A DNA stretch of 64,000 bases from Lysinibacillus cavernae (GCF_009724685.1 NZ_WMEF01000003.1:434001-498000), one strand, 5' to 3'. Shown: positions 47,854 to 58,553, counted from the first letter of the stretch. A program made the numbers and translations. The notes: generated from the letters alone by a model not told the origin.

Positions 47854-49125
47854 TTATGCTGAAGTTTTAGTATCGCTACCTTCATCGAGTTCAGTGCCAT
47901 CTTCAAGAAGCAATTTCGGTTTTTCTTTATCCGTAATTGTTTTTGCTGTAATGATACATTTTTTTACGTCTTCACGTGAAGGCAATTCGTACATTACATC
48001 AAGCATTGTTGACTCAATAATTGAACGAAGACCACGTGCACCTGTTTTACGCTCAATCGCTTCCTTCGCAATTTCAACAAGAGCACCTTCATCAAATTCA
48101 AGCTCAACACCATCTAGTTCAAGCATTTTTTGATACTGCTTGGCTAGCGCATTTTTTGGCTCTGTTAGAATTTGTATAAGTGCAGCTTCATTTAATTGCT
48201 CTAAACTCGCAAGTACAGGTAATCGACCAATGAACTCTGGTATTAGACCAAATTTCAGTAAATCCTCAGGAATCAACTTGGACATGATAGAACCTTCATC
48301 GATGTCTACTTTATTCGGATCTGAACCAAATCCAATTATTTTTTCACCCTGACGGCGTTTAATGATGGATTCAATGCCATCAAATGCACCCCCAACGATG
48401 AATAGAATATTGGTTGTATCGATCTGTAAAAATTCTTGATGAGGATGTTTTCGTCCTCCTTGTGGTGGAACACTTGCAACTGTCCCCTCTAGAATTTTAA
48501 GAAGTGCCTGCTGTACACCTTCGCCAGATACATCTCGTGTAATGGATGGATTCTCCGACTTACGTGCAACTTTATCGATTTCATCAATATAGATAATCCC
48601 TTTTTCAGCACGTTCGATATCATAATCAGCTGATTGGATTAACTTTAATAAAATATTTTCAACGTCCTCACCAACATAACCTGCTTCAGTTAGGGAAGTG
48701 GCATCCGCAATTGCGAATGGAACATTTAATATACGTGCTAACGTTTGAGCTAATAAAGTTTTACCGCTACCAGTTGGGCCGATTAACACAATGTTCGATT
48801 TTGCTAATTCAACATCATCAATTTTACTATTTGTATTGATGCGTTTATAGTGATTGTAAACTGCGACTGCCAATGCCTTTTTAGCACGCTCTTGTCCAAT
48901 TACATACTCATCTAGAATCGTTAAGATTTCTTTCGGTTTTGGGATATCTTGGAATTCGATTTCCTCTTCTACACCTAGTTCCTCTACAACGATTTCTGAA
49001 CAAAGTTCGATACATTCATCACAAATATAAACACCTGGACCTGCAACTAATTTACGTACTTGTTCCTGTGGTTTTCCACAGAATGAGCATTTTAAATTGC
49101 CTTTTTCATCATTAAATTTGAACAA
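47854..49125 (-). CDS. clpX: ATP-dependent Clp protease ATP-binding subunit ClpX
   Basis: 423 aa. Unfolds substrates for ClpP. Zinc-binding domain CSFCGKP ... CDEC (residues about 13-38), Walker A GPTGSGKT near 117, Walker B YIDEIDK near 180, pore loop GYVGEDV near 148, and the RRQGEK / IGF-type ClpP-docking region near 265. Start TTG 49125 follows AGGGGTGAAACATA. No CtsR box was seen upstream. Confidence 0.97.
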   Translation of the reverse strand: MFKFNDEKGNLKCSFCGKPQEQVRKLVAGPGVYICDECIELCSEIVVEELGVEEEIEFQDIPKPKEILTILDEYVIGQERAKKALAVAVYNHYKRINTNSKIDDVELAKSNIVLIGPTGSGKTLLAQTLARILNVPFAIADATSLTEAGYVGEDVENILLKLIQSADYDIERAEKGIIYIDEIDKVARKSENPSITRDVSGEGVQQALLKILEGTVASVPPQGGRKHPHQEFLQIDTTNILFIVGGAFDGIESIIKRRQGEKIIGFGSDPNKVDIDEGSIMSKLIPEDLLKFGLIPEFIGRLPVLASLEQLNEAALIQILTEPKNALAKQYQKMLELDGVELEFDEGALVEIAKEAIERKTGARGLRSIIESTMLDVMYELPSREDVKKCIITAKTITDKEKPKLLLEDGTELDEGSDTKTSA

Positions 49126-49504
49126 TATGTTTCACCCCTATTCAAGCAACAATCTTACAAGATTATTGAACCTTTATCAAATAAATTGTCTGCATCATTT
49201 ACGCCTCAGCATTTATGCATGTGTAGATTATAACTCATTGTTATGTCATTTACTTCATTTGTCTTTCAAAGCATACTTTAGGACCCTGCTTACTTCACTA
49301 CCTTACATCGCCACAAAGTTACAGCTCTTCACGCAAGACACGTCGTAAACTACTGATATCTACATAGTTTTTTATAAATCTACTTACAGTCATCTACAGT
49401 AGGCTTATTCCATTTAAAAATAAGTAATTATATTTTTATTATGGCCTTTCTGAATGAAGTTACATTTAGCATCGTATTAATTTCGCCTTGACTCCTGCCA
49501 ATGG

Positions 49505-49644
49505 CTTTATCTTCATTCAGTCGGCATTTGAACACATACTAAAAAAGGATTAATAGACATACATCGCACCACCTGAAGTGATGGGAATTTTTTGTACCTG
49601 ACGCTATGGTTTCGATACAAAATATCTGCTGAATGAAGATAAAA
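49505..49644. repeat. Inverted-repeat element, copy 3
   Basis: The ends CTTTATCTTCATTCAG (49505-49520) and CTGAATGAAGATAAAA (49629-49644) match as an inverted repeat over 15 of 16 bases and enclose 108 bases. No ORF inside, so it resembles a small non-coding mobile element or palindromic intergenic repeat. Confidence 0.65.
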
Positions 49645-49724
49645 ACTAAAACAATACTATGTATATGTGAAGTATAAAAGTGAACTAAACTTTAAGGGGA
49701 CTGATATTTAAGAGTTTATGTGAT

Positions 49725-49763
49725 AAAACAAGGCACGGTTTAATGCCGTACCTTGTTTTTTTT
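49725..49763 (-). terminator. Terminator after tig
   Basis: Stem AACAAGG-C-ACGG / CCGT-A-CCTTGTT and T runs on both strands, after the tig stop. Confidence 0.8.
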
Positions 49764-49785
49764 AGCTATCTAGTTACACAAAATC

Positions 49786-51075
49786 TTATTCAGTAATTTT
49801 AGCGTTTTCTACTAAAAATTCAACTGTTTTTTGGATTTTGATGTCGTTTTCAAGTACTGCTGTACCACCTAAAGCACCTGTGATTTGATCTTTTGTCATG
49901 TTGAATTGAGCAGCCATTTTTTCTAATTCTGCTTCAATATCAGCTTCAGTTGCTTCAATTTTCTCAGCTTCAGCAATAGCTTCAAGTGTTAATGATACAC
50001 GTACACGGCTTTCTGCTTCTTCTTTCATTTGGCCACGTAAGTCTTCTTCTGATTGACCAGAGAATTGATAGTATAGATCTAAGTTCATACCTTGCGTTTG
50101 TAAACGTTGACCAAACTCTTGTAACATACGATCAGTTTCAGAGTTAATCATACCTGCTGGTACTTCAAAATCAGCATTTTCAGCTGCTTTTTCTACTAGC
50201 TCATCACGAAGAGCTGCGTCTGATTCTGTTGCTTTTTGAGCTACAGTTTGTTCTTTAATTTTAGCGCGTAGAGCTTCTACACCCTCAACTTCTGGATCTA
50301 ATTCTTTTGCGAATTCATCATTTAACTCAGGAAGAACTTTTGTTTTAACTTCTTTCACTGTTACTTTGAAAGTAGCTTCTTTACCAGCTAATTCAGCTGC
50401 ATGGTATTCTTCTGGGAATGTTACAACAACATCTTTAGATTCACCAGATTTAATACCTACTAATTGCTCTTCAAACCCAGGAATGAAAGAACCTGAACCG
50501 ATTTCTAGTGGATAGTCTTCACCTTTACCACCTTCAAAAGCTTCTTCACCTACGAAACCTTCGAAGTCAATAACTGCTGTATCACCTTCTACGATTGCTT
50601 CATTTTCTTTGATTTCAAGCTCTGCTTTACGAGCTAATTGTTCTTGAATTTGAGCATCTACTTCTTCATCAGTTACTTCTACTGGAAGTTTAGCAACTTC
50701 TAAGCTTTTGTAGTCACCAAGTTTTGGTTCTGGTTTTACTGTAACTTGTGCAGTAAATGTGAAATCTTGACCATGTACAAAGTTTTCTGTACCAGAAATT
50801 TCTGGGTAATCAACTGGCATAATACCAGCTTCATCAATTGCTTTTGCATATGAATCAGGAACGATGATTTCTAATGCGTCTTGGTATAGAGACTCAATAC
50901 CGAAACGTTGTTCAAACATTTTACGAGGCATTTTACCTTTACGGAAACCTGGTACGTTAATTTGTTTTACAACTTTTTTGAACGCTTGGTCCATTGCTGC
51001 ATCTACTTCTACAGCAGGTACTTCTATTGTAAGAGTACCGATATTACCTTCTTGTTTTTCCCATTTTGCTGACAT
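49786..51075 (-). CDS. tig: Trigger factor
   Basis: 429 aa. Ribosome-bound chaperone with peptidyl-prolyl isomerase activity. The ribosome-docking loop [18 protein letters not shown] is at about 43-60, the FKBP domain at about 155-245 ([21 protein letters not shown] in part), and the helical C-terminal chaperone domain follows. Very acidic, as usual. GGAGGTATTTATAC precedes the ATG, and a good promoter lies about 80 bases upstream. Confidence 0.97.
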   Translation of the reverse strand: MSAKWEKQEGNIGTLTIEVPAVEVDAAMDQAFKKVVKQINVPGFRKGKMPRKMFEQRFGIESLYQDALEIIVPDSYAKAIDEAGIMPVDYPEISGTENFVHGQDFTFTAQVTVKPEPKLGDYKSLEVAKLPVEVTDEEVDAQIQEQLARKAELEIKENEAIVEGDTAVIDFEGFVGEEAFEGGKGEDYPLEIGSGSFIPGFEEQLVGIKSGESKDVVVTFPEEYHAAELAGKEATFKVTVKEVKTKVLPELNDEFAKELDPEVEGVEALRAKIKEQTVAQKATESDAALRDELVEKAAENADFEVPAGMINSETDRMLQEFGQRLQTQGMNLDLYYQFSGQSEEDLRGQMKEEAESRVRVSLTLEAIAEAEKIEATEADIEAELEKMAAQFNMTKDQITGALGGTAVLENDIKIQKTVEFLVENAKITE

Positions 51076-51153
51076 GTATAAATACCTCCAAATAAATAAT
51101 CAAGTTTAGATGTTAGACAATTCATTCGTAACTACGATTTTGACAACCATTTC

Positions 51154-51181
51154 AGTATAACATAGATGTGTATAGTTTCAA
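51154..51181 (-). promoter_or_regulatory. Sigma-A type promoter of tig
   Basis: -35 TTGAAA (51181-51176), 16-nt spacer, -10 TATACT (51159-51154). Confidence 0.6.
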
Positions 51182-51193
51182 CTTATTTCATAC

Positions 51194-52177
51194 CTAATGT
51201 AGTTCTGTTAGCTTTTCTAACATTTGTAAAAAGTCGATAATTTCATAGTCCATTTCTTGCACATTTCCCAGCATTGCTAGTACAAAATCGATATAACTAT
51301 AGGCAACATCATCGGCTTCAAACGGGTGCCATTCAAACGGATACGTTACAATGGCATGTCTCGCCATTAAATATTGTACCATCTCTAGTGTCGTTGGGTC
51401 TTGTTCTAACTTCATTTCTATAATATTTTTTATTTCCTTATACTGTGGTAACTGGTTAGGCAATACTAACTGAGCAGGATTAATGACCTTTGTTTGATTA
51501 AATTTTGACACGGTAACATCAATGGCTACTTCTTGTTCCACTAGTAAAATTAATGCTAAGCTTTGAACAAAAGCGTGGATCGTTGAACATTCAATAATCG
51601 CTTTCAGTTCTGTTTTTAATTGTCTTACATTCGTATCCATAAGGCGATGCAATCGTATGGATTGCTCATCTGGTGTTAACGCACAAAAATTCGTTAGCTC
51701 ATATTCCTGCTCCTCTATTAATCGTTGTGCATTTTCCTTTTTTTCTAGATTTTTAGACACTTCACTATTCAAGCTTTTTAAACGTTCAAATTTTTCAACT
51801 TGGTCATGAGGCAATACATTTTCTTCAAGAAGGGTTGAAATTAATGTCTCCACTTGATGGTATTCTTTTAACTGCATGCATATGGTAATGTACAATTCCA
51901 TGACTTCAACATACAATGTCGTTCCCATTGCAAACAGCTGCTCACAAACACTTTTCGCTTTGTCATAGTCCTTTAATTCATATAAAGCAAATGCATAGGC
52001 ACTCAGAGCAAATTCATCTCCAGTTTCATACACAAATGCCTTTTCAAAACATGCAACCGCTTTTTCATATTGATAATTCTCAGCAAACATATGTCCTTCA
52101 CGTATTAAGGTTTGGACAGCGCCTGGAAAAACAACAATATTGTCATGTTTAATGACATGACGCTTTCGTTTTGTCAT
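51194..52177 (-). CDS. TPR-repeat protein (YsoA-like)
   Basis: 327 aa, soluble. Tetratricopeptide-like helices lie at about 25-130 (AENYQYEKAVACFEKAF, ALYELKDYDKAKSVCEQLF). The rest is helical with a Glu/Lys-rich coiled coil near 140-165. B. subtilis has the TPR gene ysoA beside tig, so this is its likely counterpart; no function is known. Start at ATG 52177, six bases after GAGGTG. Confidence 0.7.
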   Translation of the reverse strand: MTKRKRHVIKHDNIVVFPGAVQTLIREGHMFAENYQYEKAVACFEKAFVYETGDEFALSAYAFALYELKDYDKAKSVCEQLFAMGTTLYVEVMELYITICMQLKEYHQVETLISTLLEENVLPHDQVEKFERLKSLNSEVSKNLEKKENAQRLIEEQEYELTNFCALTPDEQSIRLHRLMDTNVRQLKTELKAIIECSTIHAFVQSLALILLVEQEVAIDVTVSKFNQTKVINPAQLVLPNQLPQYKEIKNIIEMKLEQDPTTLEMVQYLMARHAIVTYPFEWHPFEADDVAYSYIDFVLAMLGNVQEMDYEIIDFLQMLEKLTELH

Positions 52178-52278
52178 TTTTCTCACCTCTTGAGTTCTAT
52201 TTTCCATTTCGGTTATTTACTAAAAAATCCACAAGTTTCTTATTTTTAACAAAAAAATATTGCTTTTGCATTCATATT

Positions 52279-52325
52279 TTGTAATAAATTGTATTATAAT
52301 TAGAATAATCTAAAATTTATTACAA
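52279..52325 (+). promoter_or_regulatory. Perfect 12-bp inverted repeat at a promoter
   Basis: TTGTAATAAATT (52279-52290) and AATTTATTACAA (52314-52325) are exact reverse complements, 23 nt apart. TATAAT (52295-52300) lies between them, with TTCATA 18 bases upstream as a weak -35. The repeat could be an operator or a leader hairpin for the gene at 52391. Confidence 0.5.
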
Positions 52326-52390
52326 TTCGCAGGCGATTATCATTGGTGTCTGCATCAAGAAAATCAAGTTCTTAACAAGGAGTGGAATCC

Positions 52391-52855
52391 ATGCAATTAC
52401 TAGATACAATCACAGAATTTGATCATTGTATCTCATCTGCATTCGAGGCATTATCAATTAAAGTCATTTCATTTTCTACAACGGATGGACCTTTTCAAGA
52501 TAACCCGATAGAATTTGAAATTTTAACACGCACCAAAATTGACGTCTACACACAAGAAGCCTGCACTTATATTTTACGTATTCAAGGTTGTATTCCTGGC
52601 TCTATTGCACTTGGTCATCAAAATGAATCTCTTTCCATAATTCCTCAAAAAGTAAACATTGAATGTAATTACAAACTGTTACATATTGATAAAAAAGATA
52701 TGCAACAAATTTTACTACATCCAGAGCCAAATCGTCATTATAGTGAATGGCTCATTGACGCAATCAAAAACACCAACATTCTTGTCGAGTTAAAGACAAA
52801 CCAGCACACATATACAGAATGGCCAATCGGCATTAAGTCAGCGGTCATAATCTAG
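52391..52855 (+). CDS. Unknown 154-aa protein
   Basis: I do not recognise a family. The protein is soluble, beta-rich in the middle (residues 20-90), without signal or membrane helix, and contains two Cys in CTYILRIQGC and one at about 80. ATG 52391 is eight bases after AAGGAG. It has its own promoter region with a 12-bp inverted repeat and its own terminator, so it is a single-gene unit. It marks the point where the order departs from B. subtilis. Confidence 0.6.
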   Translation: MQLLDTITEFDHCISSAFEALSIKVISFSTTDGPFQDNPIEFEILTRTKIDVYTQEACTYILRIQGCIPGSIALGHQNESLSIIPQKVNIECNYKLLHIDKKDMQQILLHPEPNRHYSEWLIDAIKNTNILVELKTNQHTYTEWPIGIKSAVII

Positions 52856-52862
52856 AGCGTTA

Positions 52863-52892
52863 AGACATACTTAAATAGGTATGTCTTTTTTT
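52863..52892 (+). terminator. Terminator after the 154-aa gene
   Basis: Perfect stem AGACATAC / GTATGTCT, 8-nt loop, seven T. Confidence 0.88.
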
Positions 52893-53102
52893 GCTCTCAT
52901 TTAAGCTTTACCATTTTGTTGCGTTTCTATCATAACAACTTTCTATAGTTTCTGGAAATAATATTGTAAAAGTTGTCTTTTACAATTGTTCAAAGCGAGG
53001 ACATTTTTTCAGCTATCTAAATGAAGGCTTCAATTTTATCAATTTGAATTTAAAGGAGCTATAATATATAGTACAAAAATTATTATGGGGGCATATTAAA
53101 AC

Positions 53103-53945
53103 ATGCATATTAAAGAAACATTACAGTCTTTTTCTACAATGACACTTTCTGAACGCCAAACATTTATGTTGCAGCATAGTGATTGGTTATTACAAGAAAT
53201 GTTAACGCATATTGGTTCAATTGATGCAGAATTACGGGATCATTACATTTATCGTACTTTCGTTGATTTATTGAGTGATAATTTATTGACACCACAACAA
53301 CTACAATATTTATTTGAAACAGCAACTAGCGAGGACTTCTTATACTTACATATCGGTGAAAAACCAACAGATAGTGTCTTTACACGTTCGTTTTCTGCTC
53401 TACTTGTTGCAGGTCTCCTTGCAAAGGATGCTGAATTACTTGTATTAAACGATGACGACTTACAAATTTTCTTTAAAAAGATTGGACGCTATTTATTATT
53501 AGAACAAGATACGAGAGGGTATGTACAAGGTAAAGGTTGGGCACATAGTATTGCACATGGTGCTGATTTAGCTACAACAACAATTAAACATCCAAAATTC
53601 GATTTACAATTTGCGCCATCCATCTTACACGCTTTAAAGCTTGTTACTTGGAAAGACACTGTCTATGTCAATGATGAAGAAGAACGTTTAATCAACATAG
53701 TAGACGCGTTATTGAATCAAAATTACTCAGAGGAAGCACTGATTGAATTTGTTGAACAGGCTTTTGATAAATTTGAAATGCATTTAATGACACAAGGCTA
53801 TAATGAGTATTTCTTTAGCGGACGAACTTGTACATTAAACTTTATGAAAACATTGTATTTTTCTTTAAAAATGAATAATAAAGCTCCTCAACTGCAAAAC
53901 GCTATTTACGGACAAGTAGCTAAGTGGTTGAAGCTTGGTGATTGA
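53103..53945 (+). CDS. DUF2785 family protein
   Basis: 280 aa, soluble and all-helical. The family signature is visible: DTRGYVQGKGWAHSIAHGAD near residue 135-154, where Asp, Gly-Trp-Ala-His and His-Gly-Ala-Asp are typical of DUF2785. Function unknown. ATG follows GGGGGCATATTAAAAC. Single-gene unit, with a terminator about 70 nt downstream. Confidence 0.75.
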   Translation: MHIKETLQSFSTMTLSERQTFMLQHSDWLLQEMLTHIGSIDAELRDHYIYRTFVDLLSDNLLTPQQLQYLFETATSEDFLYLHIGEKPTDSVFTRSFSALLVAGLLAKDAELLVLNDDDLQIFFKKIGRYLLLEQDTRGYVQGKGWAHSIAHGADLATTTIKHPKFDLQFAPSILHALKLVTWKDTVYVNDEEERLINIVDALLNQNYSEEALIEFVEQAFDKFEMHLMTQGYNEYFFSGRTCTLNFMKTLYFSLKMNNKAPQLQNAIYGQVAKWLKLGD

Positions 53946-54773
53946 CAATCAATTTAAAAAATGCTGATTTACTCCACATCTTTCTCCATCACATAAAAAT
54001 TTTCTAAAATACTAGCAAACTAGGACTTCTCTTAGTTTGCTTTTTACTTTCCGAGTAGAACAAATAGAGTAAAAATATGGAAATAAAAGAAAGGTTAATA
54101 TTATATTAACATAATTAATACACTTCCCCAATTATTCCCTTTCCACTCATTCCTTTCATTGAAAATTCATCCTATTGTTTCCACAAGATCTCATTGTGTG
54201 TACTCCCTTTTTTTAAAAAAGGCAATTAAAAAGTGTTCATACTTCTGATGAGACTTAGATTTTATTACAAAACAGCGTCTAAAATGTGAAATGCGATTTT
54301 TCACAAAAAAAACTATTTACTTAGTTAAACATGATGAATTCAGTATTTGCAACGTTTCCACAGTGTTTAATAATATAAACCTTTAAATACCAATACTAAA
54401 ATAACGATTTTTGTTCAAAAAATGTTCAAATTCAATGTCTCTTTACTATCTTTTTCATAACAAAATTATGTTTTTTCTTAAAAACAGAGCGTATAATCCT
54501 ATGTGCAAACAACGACAAATTGTGACATTCGTAGATAACAAAGTACGTATTATGAAACGATTGCACAGATCATTGAATTTGCTAACGCTTGCATCAGATC
54601 AATCAACACTAGATTTTATGTTTCATATTGAACCATGCCATTGTAAATTCTTATGTTGTTGATTGATACCCCAAGATAAAAGAGGTGACCTCAGTATCTA
54701 CTATTTGTAAATGTGAGACTGACAAAAAACACATGAATTTTATGAATAGCCGTTCTATAGAAAGGAGTCAAAC
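53946..54773. other. 828-base gap upstream of qoxA
   Basis: Contains the terminator at 54014-54046 and then about 700 AT-rich bases. A possible promoter is TTGCAA-N18-TAATAT near 54347-54376, leaving a long leader before qoxA. An ORF at 54411-54662 has no ribosome site and I do not accept it. No known RNA recognised. Confidence 0.5.
54014..54046 (+). terminator. Terminator after the DUF2785 gene
   Basis: Perfect stem AGCAAACTA / TAGTTTGCT, 10-nt loop, five T. Confidence 0.8.
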
Positions 54774-55667
54774 ATGAAGAAAAAATTAAGTTTAATGTTT
54801 GTAGCATTGAGTGCTCTTGCTCTTCTCGCTGGATGTGAACCATTAACAGTATTCAATCCAAAAGGACCAAATGCCGAAACATTATCAAACACAATTATCT
54901 TATCCATTATTACAATGGCCTTTATATTACTAGTCGTGTATGTGCTTTTAGCCTTTATGCTAACAAAATATCGCGCATCAAAAGCACCTGCAGATTATGA
55001 GCCTCCTCATGAAGAGGGAAGCCATCTTCTAGAAATTACATGGACAGTAATTCCAATTATTATCGTAGCATTCTTGGCTGTTGTTACTGTAAGAACAACA
55101 TCTACAGTAGAGGCTCAACCAGCAGGCTATGACGATAAAGAACCTTTAGTTATTTATGCATCATCATCAAACTGGAAATGGCACTTTAGTTATCCTGAAG
55201 AAGGTGTTGAAACGGTTAACTATGTAAACCTTCCTATTGATCGTCCAATCGAGTTTAAGCTTTACTCATTTGGTCCAATTACAAGTTTCTGGATTCCTCA
55301 ATTAGCAGGTCAAAAATATGCCATGAGTGATATGTTAACAACTATTCACCTTGCAGCAGATGAAGTTGGTTCATTTATGGGACGTAACTCAAACTTTAAT
55401 GGACGTGGCTTTGCAGAGATGGAATTTGAAGCACAATCTATGACACAAGAAGACTTCGATAAATGGGTTGCTGATGTGAAAGCAAAAGAGGAACCATTAA
55501 CAGAAGAAAAATTTGATGAGCTATTAAAGGCAGAACATGTTGGTCGCCAAAGCTTCTCATCTACACACTTAGACTTCAGTCCAGCTCCAATGGAACATGG
55601 TAAACACATGAATATGGACGATACGGATCATGAGGATACATCTGAGGAACATTCAGGTCATCACTAA
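54774..55667 (+). CDS. qoxA: Quinol oxidase aa3 subunit II
   Basis: 297 aa lipoprotein: signal peptide with lipobox LLAG-C at residue 21, two membrane helices (about 40-65 and 82-105), then the extracytoplasmic cupredoxin domain (about 120-225). The Cu-A ligands of cytochrome c oxidases are missing, which marks a quinol oxidase. The C-terminal tail is His/Asp/Glu-rich (HGKHMNMDDTDHEDTSEEHSG). AAAGGAGTCAAAC precedes the ATG. First gene of qoxABCD. Confidence 0.94.
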   Translation: MKKKLSLMFVALSALALLAGCEPLTVFNPKGPNAETLSNTIILSIITMAFILLVVYVLLAFMLTKYRASKAPADYEPPHEEGSHLLEITWTVIPIIIVAFLAVVTVRTTSTVEAQPAGYDDKEPLVIYASSSNWKWHFSYPEEGVETVNYVNLPIDRPIEFKLYSFGPITSFWIPQLAGQKYAMSDMLTTIHLAADEVGSFMGRNSNFNGRGFAEMEFEAQSMTQEDFDKWVADVKAKEEPLTEEKFDELLKAEHVGRQSFSSTHLDFSPAPMEHGKHMNMDDTDHEDTSEEHSGHH

Positions 55668-55723
55668 TCTTTAATTCGAACGAATATTTACATTAATTTT
55701 TAATTCTGAAAGGAGCGCATCCA

Positions 55724-57667
55724 ATGAGTATGGAAGAAATATTCCATCCAATGCAAGAACCGATGATTTTAGCGGCAGCTATTAGTATCGTAGTTGGTGC
55801 AGTGGTTATCGTAGCAGGCCTTACTTATTTCAAAAAATGGGGCTATTTCTACAAAAACTGGCTATCAACTGTTGACCATAAAAAAATCGGGATTATGTAT
55901 ATCGCTGTAGCATTATTAATGCTATTCCGCGGTGGTATCGATGCACTATTAATGCGTGCACAAACAGCCGTTCCAGATAACGGACTTCTTGATGCACAAC
56001 ATTATAATGAAATTTTCACAACACACGGTTTAATAATGATTCTATTTATGGCAATGCCATTTGTTATCGGTTTAATGAACATTGTTATCCCACTACAAAT
56101 CGGAGCACGTGACGTTGCTTTCCCACGTCTGAACGCTGTCAGCTTTTGGCTATTTGCAGCAGGTGCTGGTTTATTAAACTTATCATTCATTATCGGTGGT
56201 TCACCAGATGCTGGTTGGACAGCCTACTTCCCTCTTGCAGGTACGGAATTTAGTCCGACTGTAGGGAACAACTATTATTCTTTAGCTCTTCAATTATCAG
56301 GTATTGGTACATTAATGACAGGTGTTAACTTCATTACGACGATCATTAAAATGCGTGCACCTGGTATGACATTAATGAAAATGCCAATGTTTTCTTGGTC
56401 GATTTTAATTACAAACGTTATTATCGTATTCGCGTTCCCAGTATTAACTGTAGCGCTTGCCCTAATGATGTTAGACCGTCAATTCGGCACAAAATTCTTT
56501 GCGATGCAAGACGGTGGTATGGATATGCTTTGGGCCAACCTATTCTGGGTTTGGGGACATCCTGAGGTTTATATCGTTATCCTGCCTGCTTTCGGTATTT
56601 TCTCAGAAATCATTGCAACATTTGCACGTAAAAACTTATACGGTTACAAATCAATGGTTATGAGTATGGTTGTCATTTCCTTACTATCATTCGTAGTATG
56701 GGCCCACCACTTCTATACGATGGGTCACGGTGTAATGGTAAACAGTGTATTCTCTATTACAACAATGGCAATCGCTGTTCCTACTGGGGTTAAAATCTTT
56801 AACTGGTTACTAACCATGAGGCACGGGAAAATACAATTTACAACCCCGATGCTTTACGCACTTGGCTTTATTCCTATCTTCACAATTGGTGGGGTTACAG
56901 GGGTTATGCTCGCAATGGCAAGTGCCGACTATCAATATCATAATACGATGTTCCTAGTTGCCCACTTCCACTACGTATTAATTCCAGGTACAGTATTTGG
57001 TGTACTTGCAGGTTACCACTACTGGTGGCCAAAAATGTTCGGTTTCCGTTTAAATGAAAAATTAGGGAAAGCCGCTTTCTGGTTAATTGCAATCTGCTTC
57101 AACGTAACGTTCTTCCCATTATTCATTTTAGGTCTAGATGGTTACGCACGTCGTATGTACACTTATTCTGAATCTACTGGCTACGGTCCATTGAACATGT
57201 TATCGTTCATCGGTGCATTAGGTCTTGCAGTCGGCTTTGCATTAATCGTCTATAACATTTACTACAGCTGGAAACATATGCCTCGTAATGAAAAGGCAGA
57301 TGTATGGGATGGTCGTACACTTGAATGGGCTACTCATTCTCCAGTACCAGAATACAACTTTGCAGTAGTTCCAACTGTTACTCGTTTAGATGAGTTTTGG
57401 TTCGCGAAAAAAGAAGGTCGCGATATTACAGCAGGTACTATTGAAAAAATACACATGCCGAATAATACTGGCACGCCATTCTGGATGAGTGGATTCTTCT
57501 TCCTTGCAGCATTCTTCGCTGTATTCAATCTGTGGATTCCAGCCATCATTAGTATGCTTGGTGTATTTGGCTTTATGATCCATCGTTCATTTGAAAAAGA
57601 TCATGGTCGTTACATTTCAGTTGAGGAAGTTATGGCAACTGAGAAAAGCTTGAGAGGTGATAAATAA
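55724..57667 (+). CDS. qoxB: Quinol oxidase aa3 subunit I
   Basis: 647 aa, about 14 membrane helices. Haem-copper oxidase catalytic subunit that reduces O2 and pumps protons. Haem a ligand His in [14 protein letters not shown] near residue 103, Cu-B His and cross-linked Tyr in [15 protein letters not shown] near 282, HH in [10 protein letters not shown] near 330, and [10 protein letters not shown] near 418. AAAGGAGCGCATCCA precedes the ATG. One base lies between its stop and the qoxC start. Confidence 0.97.
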   Translation: MSMEEIFHPMQEPMILAAAISIVVGAVVIVAGLTYFKKWGYFYKNWLSTVDHKKIGIMYIAVALLMLFRGGIDALLMRAQTAVPDNGLLDAQHYNEIFTTHGLIMILFMAMPFVIGLMNIVIPLQIGARDVAFPRLNAVSFWLFAAGAGLLNLSFIIGGSPDAGWTAYFPLAGTEFSPTVGNNYYSLALQLSGIGTLMTGVNFITTIIKMRAPGMTLMKMPMFSWSILITNVIIVFAFPVLTVALALMMLDRQFGTKFFAMQDGGMDMLWANLFWVWGHPEVYIVILPAFGIFSEIIATFARKNLYGYKSMVMSMVVISLLSFVVWAHHFYTMGHGVMVNSVFSITTMAIAVPTGVKIFNWLLTMRHGKIQFTTPMLYALGFIPIFTIGGVTGVMLAMASADYQYHNTMFLVAHFHYVLIPGTVFGVLAGYHYWWPKMFGFRLNEKLGKAAFWLIAICFNVTFFPLFILGLDGYARRMYTYSESTGYGPLNMLSFIGALGLAVGFALIVYNIYYSWKHMPRNEKADVWDGRTLEWATHSPVPEYNFAVVPTVTRLDEFWFAKKEGRDITAGTIEKIHMPNNTGTPFWMSGFFFLAAFFAVFNLWIPAIISMLGVFGFMIHRSFEKDHGRYISVEEVMATEKSLRGDK

Positions 57668-57668
57668 T

Positions 57669-58268
57669 ATGAAAATCGATTCTTCACTTCCATTAGAATA
57701 TAGTACAGAGGAAAATCGCCTTAAAATCTTTGGTTTTTGGATTTTCCTCGGCGCCGAAATCGTGTTATTTGCCACGTTATTTACAGTGTACTTCACACTT
57801 CATACACGTACAGGTAATGGCCCTAATGGCGCTGAAATTTTCGAATTAACTCCAGTTCTGTGGGAAACATTCTTATTATTAACAAGTAGTTTCACAATTG
57901 GACTTGGTGTTCATGCAATGCGTATTGGTCGTAAAAAAGCAATGATGACATTCTTCATCATTACGCTTTTACTAGGCCTTGGCTTCTTAGCTATTGAGAT
58001 TGATGAATTTGTCACATATGTTCACGAAGGTGCGACGATTCAAACAAGCGCATTCTTATCGTCATTAATGACTTTACTTGGAACGCACGGTGCCCACGTA
58101 ACATTTGGTTTCTTCTGGGGCGTAGCTATTTTAATCCAAGTGGCTAAACGTGGTTTAAATCCACAAACAGCGAACAAAGCGTTTATCTTCTCATTGTACT
58201 GGCATTTCCTAGACGTTGTTTGGATTTTCATCTTCAGCTTCGTCTACTTGAAAGGACTGATTAGCTGA
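57669..58268 (+). CDS. qoxC: Quinol oxidase aa3 subunit III
   Basis: 199 aa with five membrane helices, typical of the short subunit III of quinol oxidases. Motifs include FGFWIFLGAEIVLFATLF near residue 22 and TLLGTHGAHVTFGFFWG near 137. Start at ATG 57669, after AGAGGTGA located in the end of qoxB. Confidence 0.95.
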   Translation: MKIDSSLPLEYSTEENRLKIFGFWIFLGAEIVLFATLFTVYFTLHTRTGNGPNGAEIFELTPVLWETFLLLTSSFTIGLGVHAMRIGRKKAMMTFFIITLLLGLGFLAIEIDEFVTYVHEGATIQTSAFLSSLMTLLGTHGAHVTFGFFWGVAILIQVAKRGLNPQTANKAFIFSLYWHFLDVVWIFIFSFVYLKGLIS

Positions 58269-58552
58269 TGAAGGAATTATTCCCAAAACAACATGTCATG
58301 GGCTTCGGCTTCTCATTATTACTGACACTTGTCGCTTTAGCCGTAGTAGCATTTGATATGAGTTATAAATTGGCTTTCGCTATTTTACTCGTAACTGCCC
58401 TTGCACAAGCAACTGTACAATTAGTATTATTCATGCACATTGGTGAATCTGAAGATAAGAAAACGTTATATACAACGATTTTATATTCAGTATTCGTAGG
58501 TGTTGTAACGATCATTGGTACATTGTTCGCCATGATCTGGGGTTATAATTAA
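58268..58552 (+). CDS. qoxD: Quinol oxidase aa3 subunit IV
   Basis: 94 aa with three membrane helices; matches the cyoD/qoxD family (HVMGFGFSLLLTLVALAVV ..., QLVLFMHIGESEDKKTLY). Supports assembly of the complex. Its ATG shares one base with the qoxC stop (TGATG). Confidence 0.95.
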   Translation: MKELFPKQHVMGFGFSLLLTLVALAVVAFDMSYKLAFAILLVTALAQATVQLVLFMHIGESEDKKTLYTTILYSVFVGVVTIIGTLFAMIWGYN

Positions 58553-58553
58553 T

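Larger units (their letters stand above)
49126..49785. other. Long intergenic region between clpX and tig
   Basis: About 660 bases. Apart from the tig terminator it holds a cluster of intergenic repeat motifs: a decayed TTTACGCCTCAGCATTTA at 49198, TCTGAATGAAGTTAC near 49450, GACTCCTGCC near 49490, and an inverted-repeat element at 49505-49644. No credible gene. Confidence 0.6.

Noticed and set aside
49097..49348. 83-aa plus-strand ORF between clpX and tig
   Set aside because: No ribosome site, it overlaps the clpX start, and the sequence looks random.
54411..54662. 83-aa plus-strand ORF upstream of qoxA
   Set aside because: No ribosome site, unusual composition, many Cys/His at the end and no family resemblance. 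It lies in AT-rich leader DNA.
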